Assembly: GCF_947495565.1 (NCBI RefSeq) | Contig: NZ_CANLZM010000003.1 | Coordinates: forward strand, 310,001-374,000 | DNA length: 64,000 bases | From: an uncultured Pontibacter sp. | Lineage (GTDB): Bacteria > Bacteroidota > Bacteroidia > Cytophagales > Hymenobacteraceae | Reading direction: 5' to 3' | In this document: piece by piece, positions 43,451-51,863 of the stretch | Layout of the letters: each line of letters opens with the position of its first letter | Numbering within the stretch: the stretch's first letter is position 1 | Position numbers and translations under genes: made by a program | Notes under the pieces: generated by a model | Told to the model about the DNA's origin: nothing | What the model saw: only the letters and a program-made list of their open reading frames with translations | The model's database searches: none

Positions 43451-43987
43451 TTAATAATAAATATGCTCGCCTCTGTTTTGCTGGAAATGCGTATCGAAAT
43501 AGCGTGCATCTTCTGCGTTGTGTGGTTTGAAACCAAGCACGATATTACCTTCTTTTACGCCTGTCTCATATACTTTGGCTCTTTCTTCAGGTATACCGGC
43601 ACCAATCAGTGCGCCAATCAGACCACCTGTTAAGCCACCTGCGCCAGCACCGGCTAAACCAGCCGCCAACGGACCAGCTACTACCAAGCCAAGGCCAGGG
43701 ATTGCTATTGAAGTACCAATAGCTGCCACAGCACCTACAATAGCGCCTAGCGTACCGCCAATTGCTGAACCGGCTCCTGTGCCTTCCAATGATTTATTTC
43801 CTAATTCAGTAGTGTCATCAGCGTCGTCATCGCCGAAGTGGCGCTTTCTGCCTTCGTCAGACATTACCACATTGATTTCGTCTTTATCATAGCCACGTGC
43901 TCTTAATTCATCATAGGCACGTTCTGCACTTTCTCTGTCTCTAAACATTACGGTCATCATGCCCGCACTATCAGTTTTATTTACCAT
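43451..43987 (-). CDS. General stress protein with glycine-zipper domain
   Basis: The product is 178 residues from MVNKTDSAG. An upstream ATG at 44050 would add 21 residues and was rejected. The first 60 residues (MTVMFRDRESAERAYDELRARGYDKDEINVVMSDEG) are the general-stress 17M-like domain. The central part (GAGSAIGGTLGAIVGAVAAIGTSIAIPGLGLVVAGPLAAGLAG) is a glycine-zipper membrane segment rich in GxxxG, and a hydrophilic end follows. The family is usually induced by salt or osmotic stress. Neighbouring fasciclin, DUF4142 and response-regulator genes suggest an envelope-stress setting. Confidence 0.85.
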   Translation of the reverse strand: MVNKTDSAGMMTVMFRDRESAERAYDELRARGYDKDEINVVMSDEGRKRHFGDDDADDTTELGNKSLEGTGAGSAIGGTLGAIVGAVAAIGTSIAIPGLGLVVAGPLAAGLAGAGAGGLTGGLIGALIGAGIPEERAKVYETGVKEGNIVLGFKPHNAEDARYFDTHFQQNRGEHIYY

Positions 43988-44149
43988 AGCTTTTTTAGTT
44001 TTGGTTTTATAATCATGTAAAGCCGACAAGCTTATTTTAGTGTCTGCCAACTTTGTAATGTATAACGGGTAAGCTTTCCTGTTAGTTACGAATATGAGCC
44101 AATGAATGCTTAATAAGCTGTTTTGTATTGATTAGCGGCTGTATTAAGC

Positions 44150-44815
44150 TCATTCTGCAGGCGGCCCAAGCACGCGGTCAACAATATGTACTATTCCGTT
44201 GGATGCCTGCACATCCATTACCAATATAGAGGCTTCGCCTACGCTAATATTATCGCCCTGCCTGGATACTATAATTTCATCCCCCTGAGCTGTTATCATC
44301 GGCATGCCGTTTTTCATCTCGCTGGAAGGTACGCGGTTTGGAAGCACATGCGCCTGAAGTATTCTCCTTAACTCCGGTTTACTGCCGGGGCGCTTCAGCG
44401 CTTCTACAGTGCCCGCAGGTAAAGCCGCAAAAGCATCATTGGTAGGTGCAAATACTGTATAAGGAGCAGGGCTTTCCAGTACAGTTACCATGTCCGCCGC
44501 TTTAATTAGCTCCAGAAAAGTAGACAACTCAGGGGTTTGTTGTGCCAGCGCTACAATATTTGGCTTTCGCCCCAATGGGTTATCCGCCGAAACTATTTCG
44601 CTTGTCTGGTCTTCAGCAGGCATATCTGTGTCAGGGTCCATGGTTGACTGCGAATCGGATGATTCAAGCCCTGATTGATCTTCCGTAGTTGAGCCTGTCG
44701 CATCGCCGGGAGCATTCACTGTATTATCCATAGTGGCGTTGGTGTCAGAACTGGCACAGCCCGAAAGTAACAATGCTGCCATAAAAGCGACCGAGAGTAG
44801 TTTTATTGTTTTCAT
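44150..44815 (-). CDS. Fasciclin-domain lipoprotein (1 of 2)
   Basis: Lipoprotein of 221 residues. The signal peptide ends in LLLSGC, and a Thr/Ser/Asp-rich linker of about 60 residues follows. The fasciclin domain has NIVALAQQTPELSTFLELIKAA, APTNDAFAALPAGT (the conserved motif), LRRILQAHVLPNRV, and NGIVHIVDRVLGP. Fasciclin proteins mediate adhesion or surface structure. This one would be in the periplasm or at the cell surface. A second, more diverged copy follows on the same strand about 1 kb away. Confidence 0.92.
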   Translation of the reverse strand: MKTIKLLSVAFMAALLLSGCASSDTNATMDNTVNAPGDATGSTTEDQSGLESSDSQSTMDPDTDMPAEDQTSEIVSADNPLGRKPNIVALAQQTPELSTFLELIKAADMVTVLESPAPYTVFAPTNDAFAALPAGTVEALKRPGSKPELRRILQAHVLPNRVPSSEMKNGMPMITAQGDEIIVSRQGDNISVGEASILVMDVQASNGIVHIVDRVLGPPAE

Positions 44816-45041
44816 AGTAAATAAGTATGGTACAGTCATTTTACATGATTGTGCCGCTAAATGTTAATCAGTTTATACTGTACTTTAGAAAATGAAAGTA
44901 TAAAAAGCGATTGATGCTCTGGTATTTAGTATGAAATGTGGTTTGAGCTGATGGTCTAATCAGGTATGTATAGCAAGTATAAATCACTGCGTTAGAAATA
45001 CTCTGATTTATACTTGAGGAGGCATAACCGCTGTAAATAGA

Positions 45042-45069
45042 GAAAGCCCTCTTTTAAAAGAAGGCTTTC
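45042..45069 (-). terminator. Terminator of second fasciclin gene
   Basis: GAAAGCC(C)TCTTTT pairs with AAAAGA(A)GGCTTTC, with one mismatch, at 45042-45069. Confidence 0.75.
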
Positions 45070-45098
45070 GTGCTTATTAAATAAAATCAATCTCTGGA

Positions 45099-45839
45099 TT
45101 AATATCCGATAGCATCGGTGTCTTGAGTGTTTTCACGAAGTATAACACTGTCAATAACATGAATAACACCGTTAGAACCTTCAATATTGCTTTTTACAAT
45201 CTGGGCTCCACCAATACGAATATCTGTGTTGTTCACACCTACCTGTACCGGTATGTAGGAATCTTCACCAACCTGAATTTGCGAGTTGTTCTGGAACTGT
45301 AGCGAGGATACCTCACTTGGTAAAACGTGCATCTGCAGTACGCTCATCAGAACGGCTTTATTTTCCTCTTTTAGAAGAGACTCCAATTTTTCTTTCGGAA
45401 CTTTAGAAAAGGCCTCGTTGGTAGGGGCAAGCAATGTATATTCGTCTAGTCGCTGCAGGTCGCTTACTAAGTCGCTCTTCTCAATGAGCGCTACAAAAGT
45501 GGATAAGTTAGGGTCCATTTTCGCCAGCGATAGCACATCGTATTGCTCAGTATCATCTATATCAGAGAACATATCGTCTATAGAGCCTGTGTTTTGCATT
45601 GATAAGGCAGCGGCTGATGTTGCTGTTGCCGTCATATCAGATGTAGCCATATTATCGGTACGCATATCATCTGTTCCTTCCATGTCGGAAGTTGTACCGG
45701 CCATTGTCTGGGTTTCGCTCATGGTCATGTTATCGTCCATGGCGGTAGTGTCATTCATCGCATCATTTGAACTCGCGCAGCCAAAGCCAAACAGCATAGT
45801 AGCGGCAAGAGCCATTGGTATAATCATTCTCTTTTTCAT
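45099..45839 (-). CDS. Fasciclin-domain lipoprotein (2 of 2)
   Basis: Lipoprotein of 246 residues. The signal peptide ends at LFGFGC, and a Met/Thr/Asp-rich linker of about 70 residues follows. The fasciclin domain includes LLAPTNEAFSKVPKEKLE and NGVIHVIDSVILREN, with the usual loss of the catalytic-like residues of other families. The linker composition is like that of the first copy, indicating a shared origin. The gene has its own terminator. Confidence 0.92.
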   Translation of the reverse strand: MKKRMIIPMALAATMLFGFGCASSNDAMNDTTAMDDNMTMSETQTMAGTTSDMEGTDDMRTDNMATSDMTATATSAAALSMQNTGSIDDMFSDIDDTEQYDVLSLAKMDPNLSTFVALIEKSDLVSDLQRLDEYTLLAPTNEAFSKVPKEKLESLLKEENKAVLMSVLQMHVLPSEVSSLQFQNNSQIQVGEDSYIPVQVGVNNTDIRIGGAQIVKSNIEGSNGVIHVIDSVILRENTQDTDAIGY

Positions 45840-45998
45840 AGCTTTCAGTTTTTTATTAGTTGCTCAAAATAGTTGAGTAATAATTTCAACTATTATATAA
45901 CTGAATTGCGCTGAAAATGTTGAGCTATGATGCTTATTTTGTGTGTGTTAAAGTGTGCTGAGAAGCAAGTGGGCTTAAAGGTTACCGCCTTACGCTAA

Positions 45999-47087
45999 TT
46001 AATTATACACCTTCACCACAAATACGTACTCTTTCAGTTTTTTGAGTTGCTGTGGCCTGTTTTGAGCAGAAAGTGTATTATTCTTTGGTAAAATTAAAGG
46101 CTGCACTTGTCCTGTAATAGCCAATTCGTTAATCAGCTGCATTAGGTAAGCTGATTTAATGGCAAAGGCTGCTCCTTCCTGACCTGCCTGCTTGCCGCTG
46201 ATTACACCAATCAGGTTGCCTCTGTCATCAAGTAAAGGGCCGCCGCTGTTGCCGGGGTTAAGCGGTATAGATATCTGGTAGGCTGTAGTATCGCCTTCAA
46301 AGCCGGAGGAGGAGCTGAGTGAGCCTTCTCCAAACACGATATCCTCGCGAGGGTAGCCAAGTGTAAACACCTTCTCGCCAAGCTCGCTTTCTGTATCTTT
46401 AAAAGTATAAGGCAATTTTCCGAAGCCCTCAAAAGTGTCTTCAGTAACTTTAAGTATAGAAAGGTCGTGAATCTCGTCGCGGTAAACTTCGGTAACTTTA
46501 TACTTTGAGCCGGCTTTATTTTCTATCATAATAGAATCTGCGCCTTCCACAACGTGTGAGCTGGTTACCACATATCCATCGGAAGAAATAGCAAAGCCAG
46601 TACCGCTAAAGGCTGCAGGGCGTGGGGTTGCCGGTTTGCTGGCGTCGTTTATGCCATTGATGATGGCAGTCTGCGCTTTTTTGAGGCGCTCCACCTCGCG
46701 GCGCAGCTCTACATAGCGTGCAGTTTGCTGTTGCACCGGCGCCTTCATCTGCTGCACACTCCAAAGCGTACCGAATACCGAAAGCAACGAAACGCTGGCC
46801 GCTACCGCAACTGTTTGCCTGTGGCGGTTCCAGAACACTTTCCAACCGTTTGGCGTGGCCGGCTGTTGCTCAACTTCCATCTGGCTGTGAATGGTGTTCA
46901 GTTGCTGGCGCAGGTCTTGGCGCTGCCCAAAGGCTTTTAGGGCCTGTAGCATTTGCCTGTGCTCGCGCACCTGCTCAGCCAGGCGTGCATCAGTGCGCAG
47001 CAGTGCCTCAAAGCCAGCCCTTTCCTCAGCGGCCATCTGCCCGTTCAGGTAGCGTTCAATCTCTTCGTATGCGCGGTACTCTAACAT
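45999..47087 (-). CDS. Anti-sigma-like domain fused to trypsin-like serine protease
   Basis: Membrane protein of 362 residues with three parts. Residues 1-60 are cytoplasmic and helical (EIERYLNGQMAAEERAGFEALLRTD), like the anti-sigma domain of ECF sigma regulators. A membrane helix at about 92-112 is followed by a coiled coil to 145. The periplasmic part from about 158 is a trypsin-like (S1C, DegP-type) protease with H178 in SSHVV, D208 in HDLSIL and S281 in GNSGGPLL. No PDZ domain is present. The sigma factor gene lies 33 bases upstream, so this is very likely its regulator. How cleavage would signal is inference. The start lacks a Shine-Dalgarno. Confidence 0.9.
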   Translation of the reverse strand: MLEYRAYEEIERYLNGQMAAEERAGFEALLRTDARLAEQVREHRQMLQALKAFGQRQDLRQQLNTIHSQMEVEQQPATPNGWKVFWNRHRQTVAVAASVSLLSVFGTLWSVQQMKAPVQQQTARYVELRREVERLKKAQTAIINGINDASKPATPRPAAFSGTGFAISSDGYVVTSSHVVEGADSIMIENKAGSKYKVTEVYRDEIHDLSILKVTEDTFEGFGKLPYTFKDTESELGEKVFTLGYPREDIVFGEGSLSSSSGFEGDTTAYQISIPLNPGNSGGPLLDDRGNLIGVISGKQAGQEGAAFAIKSAYLMQLINELAITGQVQPLILPKNNTLSAQNRPQQLKKLKEYVFVVKVYN

Positions 47088-47120
47088 CTTAGTCTTTCTC
47101 CCAGAATAGTGTTAACCTGA

Positions 47121-47702
47121 TTAAACCTCAGGCTTATAGGTAGCAAAAAATATCTTCTTCAGGCGCTGCAGGCATTTATACTTCTGGTTCTTGGCTGTAT
47201 CTGTATTGGTATAGCCAAACTTATCCGTAATGTCCTGCATGTTTTGCATGCGTATGTAATAGTCCTCAATTAAACTGCGGCACGGCTCCCCGAGCTGCTC
47301 CAAGGCGTCGCCCATCACGCCAAACTGCCTTTCCTGCTCCTCGTGCTGCAAGGTATCATCCTCAACGGGCACAAAGCTATCTGAGTCGTCTAGTTTGGTG
47401 GCAAAGCGGCCTTTCTCTGCCAGTCGCTTCAGCCAGAGCCTTCTGCACACAGAGTACAGGTAGGTTTTTATCTGGCAGGTAAGCTCCAGGCTGTTATCCC
47501 GAATCTTTTCGTAAAACACGATGACGCCCTCCTGGTAAATGTCCTTGGCCTCGTCATCGGTTCCGCTGTTATTCAAAATAAAGTGAGAGATCATCGGGAA
47601 GTATAGTTTGTACAGGTGGGCGAGCGCTCTTTCGTCGCTGCGCCGGATGCCCTCTATCACCGCCTCATCCGTCTCATACAAACTCTTCTTCATTCCAGTC
47701 AA
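47121..47702 (-). CDS. ECF-type RNA polymerase sigma factor
   Basis: The product is 193 residues with region 2 (ALAHLYKLYFPMISHFILNNSGTDDEAKDIYQEGVIVFYEKI), a short linker and a region 4 helix-turn-helix (QDITDKFGYTNTDTAKNQKYKCLQRLKK). The architecture is that of ECF sigma factors. It lies immediately before the anti-sigma/protease gene on the same strand. A second ATG three codons in is a possible start (47693). Targets are unknown. The surrounding genes make envelope or stationary-phase stress plausible. Confidence 0.9.
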   Translation of the reverse strand: MTGMKKSLYETDEAVIEGIRRSDERALAHLYKLYFPMISHFILNNSGTDDEAKDIYQEGVIVFYEKIRDNSLELTCQIKTYLYSVCRRLWLKRLAEKGRFATKLDDSDSFVPVEDDTLQHEEQERQFGVMGDALEQLGEPCRSLIEDYYIRMQNMQDITDKFGYTNTDTAKNQKYKCLQRLKKIFFATYKPEV

Positions 47703-47839
47703 ATTTTAATACGCTAGCGGGCGTTTTGTAACCCATCAAAAAAATATTTTTAAAAACTTTCAGAAAGCAGGGTTACCTCTTCCCGTTTTCGGTATGAAGG
47801 TCAAAATCGAAACCAAAACTCTTAATCACAAACACAAAA

Positions 47840-48028
47840 ATGAAAAATTTATTCCAATTCGCTATCGTAGCTCTTGCTCTTGTTACTTTCACTGCGTGCA
47901 ACGAAGAAGCAACTACTGAGACTGAAGCTGTTGAGACTGAGGTTGTAGAAGAAACTCCAGTTGTTGAGGAAGAAGTAGTAGTAGAAGATTCTGCTGCTGT
48001 TGAGGTTGACTCTACTGTTATCCAGTAG
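47840..48028 (+). CDS. Small acidic lipoprotein
   Basis: The product is 62 residues. The signal peptide MKNLFQFAIVALALVTFTAC has a lipobox and Cys at 20. The mature part of 42 residues is almost entirely Glu, Val and Thr repeats (EEATTETEAVETEVVEETPVVEEE), giving a strong negative charge. A terminator follows. The antisense frame is longer but has no plausible content. The function is unknown; a highly charged surface or periplasmic lipoprotein could bind cations. It is divergent from the sigma factor gene. Confidence 0.8.
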   Translation: MKNLFQFAIVALALVTFTACNEEATTETEAVETEVVEETPVVEEEVVVEDSAAVEVDSTVIQ

Positions 48029-48074
48029 TTATAGCTAAGAACTACAGCGAATAGCTTATAGTTCTGAAACACAT

Positions 48075-48114
48075 CAACGGGCCTTGTGCATACGCGCAAG
48101 GCCCGTTGCTTTTT
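48075..48114 (+). terminator. Terminator of the acidic lipoprotein gene
   Basis: CAACGGGCCTTG (48075-48086) pairs with CAAGGCCCGTTG (48097-48108), followed by a T-rich stretch. Confidence 0.85.
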
Positions 48115-48117
48115 ATG

Positions 48118-48184
48118 GGCCAGCTAAAGTATGCTTCTTCCTCAAAACAGGAGGGCCAGCTATACTTTAGCTGGCCCTCCTGTT
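48118..48184. terminator. Competing hairpins after proline dehydrogenase
   Basis: AACAGGAGGGCCAGCTA (48146-48162) pairs perfectly with 48168-48184 and should end the proline dehydrogenase transcript on the minus strand. GGCCAGCTAAAGTAT (48118-48132) also pairs perfectly with 48163-48177. The two pairings share one arm and cannot both form. Confidence 0.75.
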
Positions 48185-48195
48185 ATATTCTGTGG

Positions 48196-49383
48196 CTAGC
48201 GCTTTACTTTTTTGCGTCGCTCAATTTCGCTTTTTATTAAGCTGAACTCGCGGCTGCTCTGGCCGGCTATGGCTGTGTTTTCGTTGGCGCGGCGCAGCAA
48301 GTATGGCATTACCTCCACCACCGGGCCGTAAGGCACATACTTGGCCACATTGTAGCCGGCGTTTGCCAGGTTGTAAGATAGGTTGTCGCTCATGCCGTAA
48401 AGCTGTGCAAAGTACACGCGCGGATCGTTCGGGGCAATGTTATACTCTTCCATCAGATCCATGAGCAGGTAGCAGCTGGCCTCGTTGTGTGTGCCGTTGC
48501 AAAAAGCAATACGGTCTATGTGCTTTATGCAGAAGCGAAGGGCGTTATCGAACAGTTCGTCTGAAGCCTCTTTTGTAGGGTTGATCGGGCTTGGGTAGCC
48601 CTCCAGCTGCGCACGCTTTCGCTCCTTCTCCATGTAAGCACCACGAACCAACTTGGCTCCCAGGTAGTAGCCACCCTTTATGGCATTCTCATAATCCTGC
48701 TGCAGCACATCCAGCCTGTCGTGGCGGTAGAGCTGGTAGGTGTTATAGATGTTGGCTTTCTCCTTGTTATAGAGCTCCATCATCTCATAGGTCAGGTTGT
48801 CAATCGTCTCCTGAATCCAGCTTTCCTCGGCATCAATAAATACGCGCACATCACGCTGGTAGCAACTTTTGCAGATTTCATTTACACGGTCGCGGCCGCG
48901 CTCGAAAGCGGCGCGCTCGGTTGCCGAAAGCTCCTGCTTCTTTTGCACCTTCTCCAGCAGGTTGATGTCGATCAGGCCGGTGATCTTAAACACTGAGAAC
49001 GGAATATTTTTGTTGCCGTGTGCTTTTTCAATGCCGTGCAGCAGCTCATCGCGGGTAGCGTCAAAGCTTTTCTCGTCGCCCTCGCCCTCCACAGAATAAT
49101 CCAGAATAGTGCCGATGTTATACTTTGCCAGCTCCTGTATCGCACGCTCCGACTCCTCAATCGTTTCGCCGCCGCAGAAGTGGTTAAAAATAGTAGGCTT
49201 GATAATAAACTTAACCGGCAGGTGCAGGGTAAGGGCTGTGCTTAGCAGAGCGCCGCCGGCCTTTACAAACACGTTGCTGTTCATGGATTTAAACAGCAGG
49301 TACATCTTATATAGCTCAGCGTCGGATTTAGATGAGAAAGCGACAGCTGTATCGTCGAAAGACACTTTGGTAATCAGGTTCAT
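48196..49383 (-). CDS. Proline dehydrogenase
   Basis: Flavoenzyme of proline breakdown, oxidising proline to pyrroline-5-carboxylate. The 395-residue single-domain protein has the beta/alpha barrel motifs VFIDAEESWIQ, GAKLVRGAYMEKER with catalytic lysine and arginine, and FAQLYGMSDNLSYNLA near the end. It lacks the aldehyde dehydrogenase half of long PutA, so the second step is elsewhere. It has a TATCTTTG box upstream at 49404-49411. It is divergent from the shikimate operon and ends in the hairpin at 48146-48184. Confidence 0.93.
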   Translation of the reverse strand: MNLITKVSFDDTAVAFSSKSDAELYKMYLLFKSMNSNVFVKAGGALLSTALTLHLPVKFIIKPTIFNHFCGGETIEESERAIQELAKYNIGTILDYSVEGEGDEKSFDATRDELLHGIEKAHGNKNIPFSVFKITGLIDINLLEKVQKKQELSATERAAFERGRDRVNEICKSCYQRDVRVFIDAEESWIQETIDNLTYEMMELYNKEKANIYNTYQLYRHDRLDVLQQDYENAIKGGYYLGAKLVRGAYMEKERKRAQLEGYPSPINPTKEASDELFDNALRFCIKHIDRIAFCNGTHNEASCYLLMDLMEEYNIAPNDPRVYFAQLYGMSDNLSYNLANAGYNVAKYVPYGPVVEVMPYLLRRANENTAIAGQSSREFSLIKSEIERRKKVKR

Positions 49384-49403
49384 GTAAGGTAGTATTAGTG
49401 GTG

Positions 49404-49411
49404 CAAAGATA
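49404..49411 (-). promoter_or_regulatory. Putative -7 box of the proline dehydrogenase gene
   Basis: TATCTTTG on the minus strand matches TAnnTTTG and ends 21 bases before the start codon. The -33 position (CAAC on plus at 49431-49434) is only a partial match. Confidence 0.5.
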
Positions 49412-49460
49412 GCGCTTCGGGCCTAGTACACAACCCTAAAGGAGAGGAGCGTTAGCTAAA

Positions 49461-49484
49461 TTTATACTTTGCCCAAAGTATAAA
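49461..49484. repeat. Inverted pair of the abundant AAGTATA motif
   Basis: TTTATACTTTG (49461-49471) and CAAAGTATAAA (49474-49484) are perfect complements with a two-base spacer. They lie between divergent genes. Two opposed copies of the widespread motif make a hairpin-capable element here. Confidence 0.75.
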
Positions 49485-49606
49485 CACCCGGCCCAGGTTT
49501 GCTGTTTAGCTGTAAGGGCGATTTGGAGCATATGCCTCGGTAATTTATACTTTGTTGCTGCCTTTTTGCGCCGCATCGGCTACCTTTGTAACAATACACG
49601 CAATTG

Positions 49607-50695
49607 ATGAAGTTTAATCAGAAACATTCTTTTTTTACAGAACTGCTGGCAGGGCAGGGGCAACCGCTGGTAATAGCAGGCCCGTGCAGCGCCGAAACTG
49701 AAGAGCAGGTGATGCAGACAGCACAGGCGCTGAAGCAGCAGCGTATACATTTATTCCGGGCGGGCATCTGGAAGCCCCGTACCCGCCCCGGCAGTTTTGA
49801 AGGCGTGGGGTCTGAAGGGCTGCTTTGGCTTAACCGTGTAAAGCGGGAGTTGGGCATGAAAGTAACCACCGAAGTCGCCACTGCCCGCCATGTAGAGGAG
49901 GCGCTGAAGCAGGAGGTAGATGTGCTCTGGATAGGCGCGCGTACCACGGTAAACCCTTTTGCCGTGCAGGAAATTGCCGATGCCTTGAAAGGTGTAAAGG
50001 TGCCGGTGATGATTAAAAACCCTGTAAACCCTGACCTGGCGCTGTGGATTGGGGCAATAGAGCGTATTTACCATGCTGGCGTGAGTGATATGGCGGCTAT
50101 CCATCGTGGTTTCTCGTCTTATCAAAAATCAAAGTATAGAAATGTGCCGGTGTGGCAGATCCCGATTGAGCTGAAGGCCCGTTACCAAAGCCTGCCGGTT
50201 ATTGTGGACCCCAGCCATATCGGGGGCAAGCGGGAGCTGATTTTCCCGGTATCGCAGAAGGCGCTGGACCTGGGGTATGATGGCGTGATGATAGAAACAC
50301 ATCCTAACCCCGAGCAGGCCCTGAGCGATGCGGAGCAACAGGTAACCCCAGCCAGACTAGCTGAAATACTGGGCCAACTGCAAGTGCGCAAAAGCCACTA
50401 CGACGATGTTGAGCTAGAGAACCGCGCCGAAGAGCTGCGCCTGCAAATAGATGCTGCGGACCATGATATTATCGCTGCGCTGGCCAAGCGCATGGCCTTG
50501 GTAGAGCAGATCGGTGATTATAAAAAGCAGAATAACGTACAAGTGCTGCAGTTGGAGCGATGGAAGGAGATTTTCAGAAGCCGAGGCGAGTGGGCCGAAG
50601 ATGCCGGGCTGCATGCTGCCTTTATAGAAGAGCTTTATAAGCTGATCCACGTGGAATCTATCCGTAAGCAAACCCAGATCCTGGACGGCGTTTAA
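49607..50695 (+). CDS. DAHP synthase/chorismate mutase fusion
   Basis: First step of the shikimate pathway plus chorismate to prephenate. Residues 1-260 are a type I DAHP synthase (beta/alpha barrel) with AGPCSAETEEQ, RAGIWKPRTRPGSFEG, and the metal and substrate residues in DPSHIGGKRELI. A chorismate mutase type II (AroQ) helical domain (about 270-360) carries LRLQIDAADHDIIAALAKRM and KKQNNVQVLQLERW. The fusion is common in Bacteroidota. The ATG at 49607 is chosen; a TTG just before it is not. A TACCTTTG box lies at 49581-49588. It heads the aroB-aroA group. Confidence 0.95.
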   Translation: MKFNQKHSFFTELLAGQGQPLVIAGPCSAETEEQVMQTAQALKQQRIHLFRAGIWKPRTRPGSFEGVGSEGLLWLNRVKRELGMKVTTEVATARHVEEALKQEVDVLWIGARTTVNPFAVQEIADALKGVKVPVMIKNPVNPDLALWIGAIERIYHAGVSDMAAIHRGFSSYQKSKYRNVPVWQIPIELKARYQSLPVIVDPSHIGGKRELIFPVSQKALDLGYDGVMIETHPNPEQALSDAEQQVTPARLAEILGQLQVRKSHYDDVELENRAEELRLQIDAADHDIIAALAKRMALVEQIGDYKKQNNVQVLQLERWKEIFRSRGEWAEDAGLHAAFIEELYKLIHVESIRKQTQILDGV

Positions 50696-50822
50696 TTAAT
50701 TATTGAATTGCTGTATTGTTAAATGTTAAATGGATGGTTTATTGGATTAATTGACAGAAAAGCCAAACAACTACTACCTCCACAATTTTTAACTTTTCAA
50801 CTCTCTAACTTTCTAACTCAAA

Positions 50823-51863
50823 ATGACTGAAGCTATACATATAGGCCCGGATACGCTAAAGGAGCAGCTGCCAGAACTGCTGAAGAACCGCGCGTTCAGC
50901 AAAGTGGCGGTGCTGGTAGATGAAAACACACTGCACCACTGCTACCCAACACTAAAGCCATACTTACCCGAGCACGACCTGATACAAATTGAGAGCGGCG
51001 AGGAACATAAAGCCCTGCAGACCTGCGAGCAAATCTGGCAGCGCATGACGGAGCTGAACTTGGACCGCTGGTCGGTGCTGGTAAACCTGGGTGGCGGTGT
51101 GATTGGGGATATGGGCGGTTTTTGTGCGGCAGTTTTTAAGCGCGGGATATTCTTTGTGCAGGTGCCCACAACGCTGCTGGCGCAGGTAGATGCCAGTGTG
51201 GGCGGCAAAACCGGTATCGATTTCCATGGCCTTAAAAACCACATCGGGGTATACCAGGAGCCGCAGGCGGTGTTCATCAACCCGGCTTTTCTGCAAACTT
51301 TGCCACAGCGGGAGCTAAAGTCGGGCTATGCGGAGATCATCAAACACTGGCTGATAGCGGACAAAAACGCTTTTATGGAGCAGCGCCACATTGGCCTGTT
51401 CACAGAGGATTGGGATGGGTTAATTCGCCATTCGGTAAGTATAAAATCCGGTGTGGTGGAGCAGGACCCGCTGGAGGGCGGCTTGCGCAAGATCCTGAAC
51501 TTCGGGCATACCGTAGGCCATGCCGTGGAAAGTTATCTGCTGGAGCAGCCGGAGCGGAAGTTGCTGCACGGCGAGGCTGTGGCAGTTGGGATGCTCTGCG
51601 AAGCCTGGATCAGTAAAAAACATGACTTGCTCTTGCCTGAGGAACTGGATAAGATCGAAACTTTTCTGGTGTCTGTGTATGAGAAAGTAAGGCTATCGGA
51701 AGATGATATACAGCACATTGCCCAACTGGCGCTTCAGGATAAAAAGAACACCCGCTCCACTATCAACTGCACGTTACTGCAAGGCATCGGCAAAGCTGTG
51801 TACGACCAGCCAATAACGGTACAGGAAATTATTGAATCATTACGCTACTATACTTTACTATGA
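50823..51863 (+). CDS. aroB: 3-Dehydroquinate synthase
   Basis: Converts DAHP to 3-dehydroquinate with transient NAD use. The 346-residue product has the NAD-binding segment GGGVIGDMGGFCAAVFKRG, VPTTLLAQVDASVGGKTGID, and NFGHTVGHAVES with the metal-binding histidines. Length and motifs are typical. It follows the DAHP synthase fusion by 127 bases and overlaps aroA by 4 bases (ATGA), showing translational coupling. The start has no Shine-Dalgarno. Confidence 0.96.
   Translation: MTEAIHIGPDTLKEQLPELLKNRAFSKVAVLVDENTLHHCYPTLKPYLPEHDLIQIESGEEHKALQTCEQIWQRMTELNLDRWSVLVNLGGGVIGDMGGFCAAVFKRGIFFVQVPTTLLAQVDASVGGKTGIDFHGLKNHIGVYQEPQAVFINPAFLQTLPQRELKSGYAEIIKHWLIADKNAFMEQRHIGLFTEDWDGLIRHSVSIKSGVVEQDPLEGGLRKILNFGHTVGHAVESYLLEQPERKLLHGEAVAVGMLCEAWISKKHDLLLPEELDKIETFLVSVYEKVRLSEDDIQHIAQLALQDKKNTRSTINCTLLQGIGKAVYDQPITVQEIIESLRYYTLL

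Noticed and set aside
47773-48099. 108-codon minus-strand frame over the acidic lipoprotein
   Set aside because: Product is Ser/Thr/Val low-complexity caused by the repeat of the opposite gene, which has a clear signal peptide and lipobox.
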